This document shows, piece by piece, positions 1 through 9,279 of a DNA stretch of 33,332 nt. The position numbers and the translations under genes were made by a program. Under the pieces are notes generated by a model. The model searched no databases and had not been told where the DNA came from. It saw nothing but the letters and a program-made list of their open reading frames with translations. The stretch covers positions 1 through 33,332 of the forward strand of contig CACZXG010000017.1 in the NCBI GenBank assembly GCA_902785055.1. The letters run 5' to 3'. Every line of letters begins with the position of its first letter. The first letter of the stretch is position 1. This DNA is from an uncultured Lachnospiraceae bacterium (GTDB lineage: Bacteria > Bacillota > Clostridia > Lachnospirales > Lachnospiraceae).

Positions 1-2067
1 ATCGTCACTGACCTGCTCAAGAAAGAATTAGGATATGACGGCTTGATTATCACCGATGCTATGGAAATGAAAGGCGTGCGCAACCAGAACCGCTTCGAAG
101 GCGATGTGGAAATTCGCGCCTTGCTGGCCGGAGCCGACATCCTGCTGCTCCCCGGCGAAACCGACTCCGTCATCGCGGCTATCAAACGGGCGGTGGAAGA
201 GGGTGTCATATCCGAAGAACTCATCAATGAGCGGTGCTTACGCGTGCTACAGTTCAAGGAAAGCCGCGGTATCACGAACTACGCTTCCACCAACAGTGCA
301 GAAATCAATAAATGGATGAACCGTTCGGAAGCGGTCTGGGTCAACCGCCAGATCGAGGAAAAAGCCCTCACGTTGCTGAAGAACGACGACGATATGCTGC
401 CCTTGAATGCCAAAACTGCCGGAAACACGGCGTTTCTGTGTGTTGATCGCAAGGCTTACCAGAGCGAATACAAGCGAATTGTGGGCGAGTACAGTCTACC
501 ATATTATTATGTGGATAAGAAAATTTCCTCCAAGGAGCAGACCAATATCCTCACCAAACTGGCCCCGTACAAACAAATCATCGTGGCATTCGGTGGCTCC
601 AATCAATTGGGCGGTTCCGGCTACGGCATCGACATGTCGTCGGTGCGGCTGCTCAACCGATTGGCCAAGGAGAAACAAGTGATTCTCATTCATTTAGGGA
701 ATCCATACGCACTCAACTACTTCGATTCGTTGACCAACTACCGCGCCGTCATCGATGCCTACCAGTTCACGCCCTCCACTGTGGCGGCGGCGATGAAAGC
801 CTGCTTCGGACAGATTGTCTGTGAGGGTACGCTGCCCGTCAGCATCAACGAATATTCCGCCGGCAGCGGCATCCTGATGAACAAATCCGTCGAAAACTTC
901 TCTGTTTTACCTGACAATATCACGCAGCAGCTCGACAAGATGCTGCAAGACGGCATCCAGAATCACATTTATCCGGGTTGCGAAGTCATCGCCCTGCACC
1001 ACGGGCAGCCCATCTATCACAAGGCTTTCGGCTACCTCGACTACAATCAGCAGGACAAGGTGACGCCGCAGACGATGTACGACATCGCCTCGCTGACCAA
1101 GGTTGCGGCCACCACCTTGGCGGTCATGAAGTTGTACGATAACGGGGAGATCCACCTGACGGACAGAATCGGCAAGTATTTGCCCTATCTGGCTGGTACC
1201 GACAAAGCGAGTCTCACGCTTGAGGAACTGCTGACGCATACGTCGGGGATGCCCGCCTTCATCCCGTTCTACAAGTCCATCCAAGGCAATGAAAAGTACC
1301 TCCGCACCAGCAAAAGCGAGAACTTCAACACCCAAGTGGCGGACAACCTCTATCTTCGCAATGATTATCCCGACACTATCCGCTACAGGGTGGCCCATTG
1401 TAAACTGAAAGAGAAAAAGTACGAATACAGCGACCTTAACTTCCTGTTGCTCAAAGACATGGTGGAGAACGTCACGATGCTGCCAATCGAGCAGTTCCTG
1501 GCCGAAACGTTCTACCAGCCGATGGGGTTGTCGCACACGTCGTTCAGACCGCTGCAGCACGGATTCCACAAGCAGGAGATCGCCCCGACGGAGAAAGACG
1601 AGACGTTCCGCAAGCAGTTGGTCCACGGTTACGTGCATGACCAGACCTCCGCGCTGATGCACGGCAACGCCGGCAACGCGGGTTTGTTTTCCACGGCGGA
1701 GGAAGTCGCCGCCATCTTCTTGATGCTGCAGAACGGCGGCGTTTATGAAGGTACGCGCTATCTGTCAGAGAATACCGTGAGGGAGTTCACGAAGATGCAT
1801 TCCCTGCACGGATGTCAAGTTCGCGGCTACGGCTTCCATACTCCGAAATCCTCCGGTGAATCCTCCATCGTGCCCATTGGCGCCTCTACCCACATTTTCG
1901 GTCACCAGGGTTTCACCGGCACCGTGGTCTGGTGCGACCCGAAAGAAGAGCTGATTTTCGTCTTCCTTTCCAACCGCGTCTGCCCCAATGCCGAGCCCAA
2001 CAATCTGGCCAAGAGCGGAATACGATTGAAAGTGCACGATCTCATCTACCGAGGATTAAAACGTTAA
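1..2067 (+). CDS. GH3 beta-N-acetylhexosaminidase-type / serine beta-lactamase-family fusion (5' partial)
   Basis: The frame is open from base 1 with no start in view, so the gene begins upstream; the ATG/TTG near 43 is internal. The first residues read as the end of a glycoside hydrolase family 3 catalytic domain: GLIITDAMEMKGV carries the conserved Asp of the TDA(M/L) motif. A GH3 C-terminal-like domain follows to about base 900. The second half, from about base 925, is a class C beta-lactamase/transpeptidase-like domain: the SxxK motif is SLTK (in DIASLTKVAATT), the YxN-like motif is YSD (KYEYSDLNF), and HQGFTG stands in the third-motif position. Fusions of this type are common in Bacteroidales and probably act on peptidoglycan or amino-sugar glycans in the periplasm. 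That role is family knowledge, not shown here. It lies just upstream of tsaB on the same strand. Confidence 0.85.
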   Translation: MVTDLLKKELGYDGLIITDAMEMKGVRNQNRFEGDVEIRALLAGADILLLPGETDSVIAAIKRAVEEGVISEELINERCLRVLQFKESRGITNYASTNSAEINKWMNRSEAVWVNRQIEEKALTLLKNDDDMLPLNAKTAGNTAFLCVDRKAYQSEYKRIVGEYSLPYYYVDKKISSKEQTNILTKLAPYKQIIVAFGGSNQLGGSGYGIDMSSVRLLNRLAKEKQVILIHLGNPYALNYFDSLTNYRAVIDAYQFTPSTVAAAMKACFGQIVCEGTLPVSINEYSAGSGILMNKSVENFSVLPDNITQQLDKMLQDGIQNHIYPGCEVIALHHGQPIYHKAFGYLDYNQQDKVTPQTMYDIASLTKVAATTLAVMKLYDNGEIHLTDRIGKYLPYLAGTDKASLTLEELLTHTSGMPAFIPFYKSIQGNEKYLRTSKSENFNTQVADNLYLRNDYPDTIRYRVAHCKLKEKKYEYSDLNFLLLKDMVENVTMLPIEQFLAETFYQPMGLSHTSFRPLQHGFHKQEIAPTEKDETFRKQLVHGYVHDQTSALMHGNAGNAGLFSTAEEVAAIFLMLQNGGVYEGTRYLSENTVREFTKMHSLHGCQVRGYGFHTPKSSGESSIVPIGASTHIFGHQGFTGTVVWCDPKEELIFVFLSNRVCPNAEPNNLAKSGIRLKVHDLIYRGLKR

Positions 2068-2088
2068 CCTTCTAACCCTATAACCGTA

Positions 2089-2096
2089 TAACTTTG
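2089..2096 (+). promoter_or_regulatory. Bacteroidetes-type -7 promoter element
   Basis: TAACTTTG lies 9 bases before the tsaB start and matches the TAnnTTTG -7 consensus of Bacteroidetes promoters. The AT-rich leader has no Shine-Dalgarno sequence, again typical of that phylum. I could not identify a convincing -33 TTTG element, so this rests on the -7 match and context. Confidence 0.5.
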
Positions 2097-2105
2097 TAAT
2101 CCAAT

Positions 2106-2810
2106 ATGATACCAACAATATTACATATCGAAACTGCCACCGACGTATGTTCTGTGGCCTTGTCGCGAGGCGCGGAAGTCATCGGTCTGAAAGAGGAGGC
2201 CGGCGGCAACAACCACGCCAAGCACCTGCTGCCTTTTGTAGAGGAAGCGCTGAAGCAGGGCGGCTGCACCGTCAAGGACCTCAACGGTGTGGCGGTGAGC
2301 GTCGGCCCCGGCTCCTACACGGGCCTGCGCATCGGCGTATCGACCGCCAAGGGCATCGCCTACACCGCCGGAATCCCTGTAATGGCCATCGGCACGTTGG
2401 AGGGTATCGCGCAGGGAGCCAAAGCCTTATGGACGGGAAGCGACGACGTACAACCGCAGATTGTCCCGATGATTGATGCCCGCCGCATGGAGGTTTTCAC
2501 CGCCTGCTACGATTTCGCGATGAATATGATGGAGGAGGTCTCCTCCAAAATCGTGGACGAGAACACTTTCGCGGAGCTTTTAGCCACGCAGACGGTTGTC
2601 TTCTGCGGCAACGGGATGCCCAAGTGCCGCGAGCTCCTCTCCGCCAGTCCGAACGCCCGTTTTGTTGATGCCCCCGTCTCCGCGAAGAACTTGCTGCTCC
2701 CCGCCCTCAAGAAATGGCAAAACCAGGACTTCGAAGACGTAGCCTACTTCGAACCCTTCTACCTGAAGGAGTACGTGGCGGCCAAACCCGTGGTAAAAGG
2801 ATTGAGATAG
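2106..2810 (+). CDS. tsaB: tRNA threonylcarbamoyladenosine biosynthesis protein TsaB
   Basis: This 234-residue protein has the expected TsaB length. The N-terminal ILHIETATDVCSVAL is the ASKHA-fold phosphate-1 region, and the signature VGPGSYTGLRIGV near residues 65-77 is highly conserved in TsaB. TsaB is the non-catalytic partner of TsaD and TsaE in making the t6A modification at position 37 of ANN-decoding tRNAs in the cytoplasm. The ATG at 2106 is preceded by a Bacteroidetes-type promoter element and lacks a Shine-Dalgarno. Sequence style (short hydrophilic C-terminus, KEYVAAKPVVKG) fits Bacteroidales orthologues. It is essential housekeeping DNA and so marks this stretch as chromosome rather than phage. 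Confidence 0.93.
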   Translation: MIPTILHIETATDVCSVALSRGAEVIGLKEEAGGNNHAKHLLPFVEEALKQGGCTVKDLNGVAVSVGPGSYTGLRIGVSTAKGIAYTAGIPVMAIGTLEGIAQGAKALWTGSDDVQPQIVPMIDARRMEVFTACYDFAMNMMEEVSSKIVDENTFAELLATQTVVFCGNGMPKCRELLSASPNARFVDAPVSAKNLLLPALKKWQNQDFEDVAYFEPFYLKEYVAAKPVVKGLR

Positions 2811-2861
2811 TTATATTCCTTGAGCAGCCTCGAAGAGGCAAAACGCGCGAAGCGCAATTAA

Positions 2862-2945
2862 CCCCACACAAGGCGAAGCCGCAGTGTGGGGCGTAAAAGA
2901 CGAAGCTGCAGTGTGGTGCGAAATGGGCGAAGCCGCAGAGCAGAA
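2862..2945. repeat. Short degenerate repeats with an inverted repeat
   Basis: Three imperfect copies of a unit of about 26 bases built on GGCGAAGCCGCAGTGTGG lie in tandem between tsaB and the next frame. The first copy is bounded by CCCCACAC (2862-2869) and GTGTGGGG (2884-2891), which can pair as an 8-bp stem with a 14-base loop. There is no T-run behind it, so it is more likely an intergenic repeat family of the Bacteroidales genome than a terminator. Confidence 0.5.
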
Positions 2946-2977
2946 GCTACCGATAGAACTCGAAAAAACAAACGAAT

Positions 2978-3517
2978 ATGGAAGTACACGAACCGATAAA
3001 ACGAGACCGCAACCTGAACATCACGGTCATTGCCGACGACTCCCGCGTCGGGAGGGTCGCAGTGGACCATGGTGTGATGCTGGCTGAGGTGTTCCAAGCC
3101 TCGCTGACGGTCATGACGAACTTCGGGTTCGGATTCGGACTGCCCGAATCCCGCCATATTCCCGATGACAGTGGCTATCTGAAGGAGATCCGGGATATGT
3201 ACCGGACGACACAGGTCTACAGGGACAAGAACAATGGGAAGCGCCCCGTGATCGGGGCAAATGGCCAGGTGGCCGTGATCAAAGACTACGACGCTGAGAA
3301 AGCAGGCCTCCATTTCATGGTGGAAGCCTTTGTCCAGCCCAAACTGGATGATCCTGAGCTGATGGATTATTACGGCGTTATTGACGTCCTGGAGATGCCC
3401 TACATCCTGTTTGCAGACAAAGAGGAATTTGATTATGCAGATGACTGCCTCATGATCGCCCTCGGCCTGAAAGAACAGCAGGATGAGAAAGATATCGTTG
3501 ACGAAGTAAAAAACTGA
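2978..3517 (+). CDS. Chimeric frame: universal-stress-type N-terminus joined to phage tail assembly chaperone
   Basis: The continuous 179-codon frame appears to be two proteins. Codons 1 to about 52 (EPIKRDRNLNITVIADD, then VAVDHGVMLAEVFQASLTV) look like the start of a Bacteroidales UspA-like protein, with no Shine-Dalgarno before the ATG. From about codon 60 (GYLKEIRDMYRTTQVYRD onward) it resembles an XkdN-type tail assembly chaperone. It sits directly before the tape measure gene and ends in a -1 slippery site, both defining features of that gene. The capsid, sheath and tube genes expected upstream of a chaperone are missing and replaced by chromosomal genes. I infer that the true phage start codon is lost at the join near 3130-3170. 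The Usp assignment is moderate and the chaperone assignment strong. Confidence 0.75.
   Translation: MEVHEPIKRDRNLNITVIADDSRVGRVAVDHGVMLAEVFQASLTVMTNFGFGFGLPESRHIPDDSGYLKEIRDMYRTTQVYRDKNNGKRPVIGANGQVAVIKDYDAEKAGLHFMVEAFVQPKLDDPELMDYYGVIDVLEMPYILFADKEEFDYADDCLMIALGLKEQQDEKDIVDEVKN
3508..3514 (+). promoter_or_regulatory. Programmed -1 ribosomal frameshift site A_AAA_AAC
   Basis: The heptamer AAAAAAC is in the exact X_XXY_YYZ phase relative to the upstream frame (GTA AAA AAC TGA), with the zero-frame stop immediately after it. Slipping back one base gives AAA AAA CTG ATT and enters a 69-codon open frame that runs to the TAG at 3718. Long-tailed phages conserve such a shift in the chaperone gene just before the tape measure gene, to make the short G and extended GT products in a fixed ratio. 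Confidence 0.9.
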
Positions 3518-3720
3518 TTACAGGCGATACAGACGACCCGGATTCCAATGATTGGTTCTGGGCGCACCTGCTGTGGCAGAAACGGGGCCTACGCATGGAA
3601 GAATTCGCGGAGATGCCCCGGAGCATGCAGCTGGCCTATATCGCCTCGGAACAGGTGGCTATGGAGTATCCTGCAAACTCCATGGACAGAATGGCTAAAG
3701 TATATATCAAAACAGATTAG
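3514..3720 (+). CDS. Tail assembly chaperone, frameshift-only C-terminal extension (T part)
   Basis: This frame has no usable initiation site of its own at its 5' end and begins where the -1 shift lands. It encodes LITGDTDDPDSNDWFWAHLL followed by a tail with AEMPRSMQLAYIASEQVAMEYP, ending at TAG 3718-3720. A short domain rich in W and Y with a SMQLAYIASEQ-like helix is typical of the T extension of Gram-positive contractile phage chaperones. The extended protein is thought to bind the tape measure protein and recruit tail tube subunits. The tape measure gene starts 21 bases later. Confidence 0.85.
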   Translation: MITGDTDDPDSNDWFWAHLLWQKRGLRMEEFAEMPRSMQLAYIASEQVAMEYPANSMDRMAKVYIKTD

Positions 3721-3741
3721 ACAGAAGGGAGGTGAGGCGGT

Positions 3742-6700
3742 GTGGCAGATATACAGACCACATTGAGGTTAAATGACCAGGCATCAAATGTCCTGCAGAA
3801 GGTCGCTAATACTGCGAAACAGGTTTCATCCCAGATGCAGGCGACAGGGAATGCGATTGACAGAGCGTTTACATCGAGCGCACCTTCGTCCTTCGCCTCC
3901 CAGGCGGGAAACGCGATCCAGTCTGTGGAGGGGCAGGCAGCATCCCTGGGGATGGCGGTTGACCGCATATTTGAGGAACCGAATACATCCGGATTCCTTG
4001 CAGAAGCGGAGGCGGGATTCGGAAGTGCATCGGCGGGAGCGGAGGAATTGGCGGGAGCCGCCGAGACTGCTGGAAACGCCATTGATGAGGCGGCGTCAGC
4101 TGCGGAAGGACTGGGAAACAGCACCGACGGGATGGGCGATAATAACGGCCTTGACGAACTTGGAAATGATGCCAGAGGCGCCGGCGCTGAAATGGACAGT
4201 GCCTCCGAAAAAGCGTTTTCCCTTGGTGAGGCCGTTAAGAAAATGGCACTTGCCATAGGAGCGGTCAAGATAGCGAATGGGTTCAAGAACTTTGTTCAGG
4301 AAAGCATAGGCATTGGGACGGAATATACCCATATGATGGCGGAAGTCGCGGCCATCTCCGGAGCGACCGGGGATGAGTATGCTATGTTGCAGCAGACTGC
4401 CAGAGACTACGGAGCCAGTACGATATTTACCGCCACGGAGTCGGCTGAGGCGCTGAAATACATGTCTCTCGCAGGCTGGTCAGCACAGCAGTCCGCAGAA
4501 GGCCTCCCCGGCGTCCTGAACCTTGCTGCTGCCTCCGGAATGGAGCTCGGCGCGGCGTCGGATATGGTCACCGACTACCTGACCGCATTCGGCATGGAGG
4601 CAGGGCAGGCAACCTACATGGCAGATATGCTCTCTTATGCACAGTCGAACAGCAACACGACCGCACAGCAGTTGGGAGAGGCGTACCTGAATTCTGCGGC
4701 TGCCATGCATTCTGCAGGACAGGATATCGAGACAACCACCGCTATGATGGAGGCTATGGCTAACCAGGGTACGAAAGGATCCCGGGCAGGCACCCAGATG
4801 GCCGCAATCGTAAGGGATATCACCCAGAAGATGGAGACCTACAGCACGGCAGCGGATCTGGCCAAGGCATCCAGCTCCGGACTCAGCTCCGTGACCGGAG
4901 ATATGAACGATCTACTCGGGGCCTCCGCGATCCAGATTGGCAATATGCTGGTCCCTGTATCCGATGCGAAAGGCAACTTCCGAGACCTGACCGATATCAT
5001 GACCGATGTGGAAACATCCCTTACCGGCCTTGGAACAGCAGAAGCATCCGCGGCTCTGATGAACACCTTTACTGACAGATCCGTCAGGGGTGTACGCCAG
5101 ATCCTGACCGAAGGAATGGAAAACGTAGCGGAATATGAGGATAGGCTGAGACATTCTGCAGGTGCTGCCCAGGATGCATCGGACAAGATGAACGATAATC
5201 TTGCAGGAGACACTGCAATGATGACATCCGCATTCCAGGAAATGCAGCTCCAGGTCTTTGAGGGCCTTGAGGGCACACTCAGGGGCGGCACGCAGTATCT
5301 GACGAACACGGTCATCCCGATTTTGACAGACTGGGTGCCAGATGCAGCGGGTACGATAGCAGGAGGAATCAGCAGGATTGGACAGGCGCTTGCACCGATG
5401 CTTGAAACGGTTCTCCGGAACCCCCAGGCAGTGGCAACAGCGTTCTCATCGATCGGCACGGGACTTGCGGCTTTTGGCGCTGTGAACCGTATCTCTTCCG
5501 TCATGAGTGCCTTTGATGCCGGAAATCTGAGCGGAGCAGGAGGACTGATTGGTGCTATTTCCAAGTTCGGAGGCGTCCTTACCGCACATCCCTGGGCGGC
5601 AGGAGCGGCGGCTGTTGTTGGTGCGATTACGGCTGTTGGTCTTGCCTGGAAGCACTATAATGACCAGCAGATAGAGGAAAATTTAGCGGAAAGATTTGGA
5701 AAAATAGAACTTACTGCTTCACAAATCGGCGAGCTTGCAGATATGACGGTCAATGCAGACTGGAAATTAAATGTGGATTCCTCCCTTGCGAATTTCCAGG
5801 AGGCGGGCAAATTGGCCGAGCAGGCCAGACAGGCGCTGACATCGAACGACTCTATCGAATGGAAAGCAAGAATCGGCTTAGATCTGTCTGCGAATGATAT
5901 CGAAACGTATAAGTCGAATATCCAGGAGTACGTCACATCCAGCATAAAGGCCATCGAAGACCAGTCATACGCCATGTCCTTGTCACTCGAGACCATGGAC
6001 ATCAGAATGGTGGATGGGAGCAGTTTTGCTGACAAGGTTAATGAGTGGGCTGCTGGCGATGTTGCAGAAGCCCAGGGTCTTAGTGATCAGCTGACACAGG
6101 TTGTTCAGAATGCACTTGAAGACGGAATCATGAGCGTTGACGAGCAGGAGGCCATCAATCGCTTGCAGGACAAGATGAACAATATCCTTGCCGGTTGGAA
6201 GCTCGCAGAATCCAAAGCAAGGATGGATATGATTGAGGATGAATTTGGAAGACTATCAGGCAGAGACCTGACGGTTGATTCATTCACTTCCTTAATCGAG
6301 AAATCTCGTGAGGCTAGGCAAGAAGCCATGAGTGCTGCTGACGAGAATAGAGCTGCGTTATATTCAACGTTGGAAGCGGCTGCGCAGAGAGAAGAGAACA
6401 GAAATGATTCAAGATGGGATACAAGCGAAGCGGCCCGTGAAGAATATGAGGCAGCCAGAGCTAGAGGCGAAAAAACAGAGAATGAGTACTGGAACGCAAG
6501 ACATCAGATTGCAGCTGCTGCGGTTAATGAAGAGGCCGGTATTCTGGCCAGTACTCTCGAATTAAGCAACAATACTCTGGACGACAAATATGGAGATCAG
6601 ATAGCAAAATCTACCGCAAGTACAGAGTCTGCAATACAGCGCCAGTTAGCGAATATGGATAGTGCTTTCAAATCCGGAAACACAGACAACATGTTTAATA

Positions 6701-8574
6701 TCGGCGAGATGATTGGAAATGCCACTGCAGGAAGAAATGCCGAGATGGGCAAACTCTGGAAAACTCTTCAGCCAGATGTGCAGGATGCGAAGACTCTTAT
6801 GGATCAGTACTCCAATCTTGGAGAACAGGCACCGCAGTCATTCTATGACTCCTACTGGCACGCAATGGAAGTCGGTGCGGCAGCGGGTGATTCTGGTGCG
6901 GCGATGGAACTCGCAGCGAAACAACTTGTAGGGGATGAATCTAAGCAGGCCTTAAAGAACGCGATCATGGACGGTACAGCCAATGTCCCACAGGATTTCA
7001 AAGAGGCAGTCGAGAGAGCTGCTGTTGCAGCTTCCGAAGATCCCCCTACATTTGAAGGAGTCCGGGGAAAAATAGAAAGCATGGAAGTTGAATTCGACGA
7101 GGCAAATGTCCAGAGAATCCTCGCTGACACCGTGCAGGGAATATCAGCCACTGGCCAACAGATTGAGGTTAACGCAGGTGAGGTCGGCGTGGAGTATGAA
7201 ATCACCACAGAACCCATTTCAGCCGGAGACCTCGCAGAGAAACTTGGAAAATCGGTTGATGAGGCTTTTGCAAATCAGCCGGAGATCACCGCAGACACAG
7301 AATTACAGGTTGGAACAAAGATAGTCGTATCGGAGTCCGGCATCACTGTTGAGACTGGGAATACCGGTGTAGCGGTCGAAGAGGCGAAGTCGCAGATCGC
7401 TGCAGAGGCCGAAGGGGCTGCCTCAGATCCGATAGAAGTGGAGCAGGCAGTCAACACGACAACAGTCGCTGGAGAGACAGATACCTCTGCTACACAGGAA
7501 GCAGTGGAGCTTGCGGCGGCGGATCCTGTGGATCAGACAGTACCGGTCAACGCCAAGTATGAAATAGCCTCTACGGACGCATCCCAGCTGGGCGAAGCGG
7601 TCAGCTCAGCGTTGCAGACGCAGGAGGCGGCAGAGATCACTATACCTGCAAATGTTACAATTACTGCCGGCACGGTAGTCGCAGAGGAGGCTTTGTCGGC
7701 TGCACAGTCCGCGATTACATCCAGCTTTGGCAGCACATTCGAAGCCGCCGGGCAGGTCAATGTCACCCTGACCAAGGCAAGCGACAATATCGATGCTGTT
7801 TACAATCAGGTTGGAAGCGAGATCAATTCCAAATTCTCGCATGACTACCATACGACCGCAAATCTTCACGTGAGCATTCATGTGGATTACAGTATTGCCA
7901 ACCCTACTAAGACTGTCACATTCAGCGGTGCCGGCAGTGGCTCCGGAACCATCCATGCCCACGCGCTCGGTGGTTATTTTGACGAGCCCCATATCGGCCT
8001 TGTGGCTGAAGCAGGTGCCGAGTACATTATCCCGATGAACGGGAGCAACCGCAGTATTGAGATGTGGAGAGATGCCGGTGAGATGCTGGGTGTCAATCTC
8101 CAGGACTATTTTGGCCGGGCGGTGGCCAACGGCTCCAATCCTTTTGAGGAGCCCTATGTCATACCGCATGCAGACGGAGGGATCTTTGACGAACCTCACC
8201 TGGGGCTTGTGGCCGAGGCTGGTCCGGAAGCGGCGATCCCGCTCGATGGTTCTGACCGTTCTCTCGGATTATGGGAGCAGGCAGGAGCCGCCCTGGGAGC
8301 TCTCCCTCGCCCTCAGTTGCCCGCTGGCTTTGGGGCCGGAGGATTTACTGCCCCTGGGCAGCCCTCCCTTCCTGCGGCCTCTCAGGCGCCTTCAGGAAGC
8401 AATGAGAAAACCATCAATATCAACATTGGCGGGAACGGCACCCTCCGTGTGACGGACGGAAGCGTGGACAAGGAAGCGGTCGTCGAAATGATGATGGACA
8501 ACTTCAAGGATGTCTTCATGCAGATCGTAGAGCAGGAAATCGTAGAAGAAGGAGAGGGGGTATACGTGTACTGA
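3742..8574 (+). CDS. Phage tail tape measure protein (TP901 core type)
   Basis: This 1610-residue protein starts at GTG 3742 behind a GGGAGGTGAGG ribosome binding site. The N-terminus is a long Ala/Ser-rich helical region (DNQAS/VANTAKQVSSQMQ style). Residues about 185-460 form the TP901 tape measure core, with EYTHMMAEVAAISGATG, LSYAQSNSNTTAQQLGEAY and NQGTKGSRAGTQMAA. A hydrophobic segment lies near residues 610-640 (AGAAAVVGAITAVGLAW). The C-terminus carries two copies of a GG(Y/I)FDEPH(I/L)GLVAEAG motif (about 7969-8060 and 8173-8265), typical of tape measure tails. It scaffolds tail tube length and is ejected at infection. At roughly 0.15 nm per residue it would imply a tail of about 240 nm, an inference from the known scaling. 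Confidence 0.95.
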   Translation: MADIQTTLRLNDQASNVLQKVANTAKQVSSQMQATGNAIDRAFTSSAPSSFASQAGNAIQSVEGQAASLGMAVDRIFEEPNTSGFLAEAEAGFGSASAGAEELAGAAETAGNAIDEAASAAEGLGNSTDGMGDNNGLDELGNDARGAGAEMDSASEKAFSLGEAVKKMALAIGAVKIANGFKNFVQESIGIGTEYTHMMAEVAAISGATGDEYAMLQQTARDYGASTIFTATESAEALKYMSLAGWSAQQSAEGLPGVLNLAAASGMELGAASDMVTDYLTAFGMEAGQATYMADMLSYAQSNSNTTAQQLGEAYLNSAAAMHSAGQDIETTTAMMEAMANQGTKGSRAGTQMAAIVRDITQKMETYSTAADLAKASSSGLSSVTGDMNDLLGASAIQIGNMLVPVSDAKGNFRDLTDIMTDVETSLTGLGTAEASAALMNTFTDRSVRGVRQILTEGMENVAEYEDRLRHSAGAAQDASDKMNDNLAGDTAMMTSAFQEMQLQVFEGLEGTLRGGTQYLTNTVIPILTDWVPDAAGTIAGGISRIGQALAPMLETVLRNPQAVATAFSSIGTGLAAFGAVNRISSVMSAFDAGNLSGAGGLIGAISKFGGVLTAHPWAAGAAAVVGAITAVGLAWKHYNDQQIEENLAERFGKIELTASQIGELADMTVNADWKLNVDSSLANFQEAGKLAEQARQALTSNDSIEWKARIGLDLSANDIETYKSNIQEYVTSSIKAIEDQSYAMSLSLETMDIRMVDGSSFADKVNEWAAGDVAEAQGLSDQLTQVVQNALEDGIMSVDEQEAINRLQDKMNNILAGWKLAESKARMDMIEDEFGRLSGRDLTVDSFTSLIEKSREARQEAMSAADENRAALYSTLEAAAQREENRNDSRWDTSEAAREEYEAARARGEKTENEYWNARHQIAAAAVNEEAGILASTLELSNNTLDDKYGDQIAKSTASTESAIQRQLANMDSAFKSGNTDNMFNIGEMIGNATAGRNAEMGKLWKTLQPDVQDAKTLMDQYSNLGEQAPQSFYDSYWHAMEVGAAAGDSGAAMELAAKQLVGDESKQALKNAIMDGTANVPQDFKEAVERAAVAASEDPPTFEGVRGKIESMEVEFDEANVQRILADTVQGISATGQQIEVNAGEVGVEYEITTEPISAGDLAEKLGKSVDEAFANQPEITADTELQVGTKIVVSESGITVETGNTGVAVEEAKSQIAAEAEGAASDPIEVEQAVNTTTVAGETDTSATQEAVELAAADPVDQTVPVNAKYEIASTDASQLGEAVSSALQTQEAAEITIPANVTITAGTVVAEEALSAAQSAITSSFGSTFEAAGQVNVTLTKASDNIDAVYNQVGSEINSKFSHDYHTTANLHVSIHVDYSIANPTKTVTFSGAGSGSGTIHAHALGGYFDEPHIGLVAEAGAEYIIPMNGSNRSIEMWRDAGEMLGVNLQDYFGRAVANGSNPFEEPYVIPHADGGIFDEPHLGLVAEAGPEAAIPLDGSDRSLGLWEQAGAALGALPRPQLPAGFGAGGFTAPGQPSLPAASQAPSGSNEKTININIGGNGTLRVTDGSVDKEAVVEMMMDNFKDVFMQIVEQEIVEEGEGVYVY

Positions 8575-8575
8575 T

Positions 8576-9265
8576 ATGGCATATAAGGTATGGCTGAATT
8601 ATGACAACGATAAGCAGAAGTATATATTCCCGGTAACTCCGGAGAAGATCACCTGCTCGGTGAACGGGATTAACACATCAATATCCATCGACAAGCTTGG
8701 TGAGATTTTTCATAAAGGCAGAAGAGAGGCGATCACGGTTTCGTGGTCGTCTTTTTTTCCGGCAAGATACAGTGACCAGTACTGTTCATGCGGCAAGAAG
8801 AATTTCCATTCGCCGAAAGGGTCGCACAGCTGGCTTCTGTGGATGATGCATGTCTCCAACCCTGCGCACCTGGTTGTAACAGGCGGCCCCCTGAACCTAA
8901 ATATGTTTGTCGTCATTAAATCATACAAGGCATATGAGCAGGGAGGTGATGTTGGCTCCATAAACTATACGATTGAAATGAAGGAATACCGGAGTGTATC
9001 CGTGACCAAGATCACCCGTAAGCAAAAGGTGACCAAGACGGTAAAAAAGCGGGTGAACAATACTGTCAACAAGAGGATCTATATAGTGAAAAAAGGTGAC
9101 ACTCTCCGTAAGATCGCCAAGAAATACTACGGACATAAGCATTTATGGAAGAGGATCTACAAGGCGAATCACGACCTGATCCACAAAACAGCAAAGAAGC
9201 ACGGCCACAGGCACAGCCACTATGGTAAATATATCTACCCGGGCTGTAAGTTTGTAATTCCGTAA
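8576..9265 (+). CDS. LysM-domain tail protein (XkdP-like)
   Basis: The 229-residue protein begins one base after the tape measure stop, so the two are translationally coupled. Residues 1-140 form the N-terminal domain seen in XkdP-like tail proteins (FPVTPEKITCSVNGINTS, then SINYTIEMKEYRS). A very basic linker follows (TRKQKVTKTVKKRVNNT). The C-terminal ~60 residues are a LysM domain: IYIVKKGDTLRKIAKKYYGH through IYPGCKFVIP. It is probably a baseplate or tail-tip component that contacts peptidoglycan. Gene order (tape measure, LysM protein, hub) matches PBSX-type contractile phages. Confidence 0.88.
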   Translation: MAYKVWLNYDNDKQKYIFPVTPEKITCSVNGINTSISIDKLGEIFHKGRREAITVSWSSFFPARYSDQYCSCGKKNFHSPKGSHSWLLWMMHVSNPAHLVVTGGPLNLNMFVVIKSYKAYEQGGDVGSINYTIEMKEYRSVSVTKITRKQKVTKTVKKRVNNTVNKRIYIVKKGDTLRKIAKKYYGHKHLWKRIYKANHDLIHKTAKKHGHRHSHYGKYIYPGCKFVIP

Positions 9266-9279
9266 AGGAGCAGGCAGCT

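Noticed and set aside
907-1662. 251-codon reverse-strand frame inside the GH3/beta-lactamase gene
   Set aside because: It is antisense to a clearly coding frame with recognisable catalytic motifs and has no family resemblance or ribosome binding site.
2862-2891. Terminator after tsaB
   Set aside because: The 8-bp stem has a long loop and no T-run, and its loop sequence recurs in tandem, so a repeat element is more likely.
4839-5564. 241-codon reverse-strand frame in the tape measure gene
   Set aside because: It is the complement of Ala/Gly-rich helical coding sequence, giving Ser/Pro/Ala-rich antisense; no start signal.
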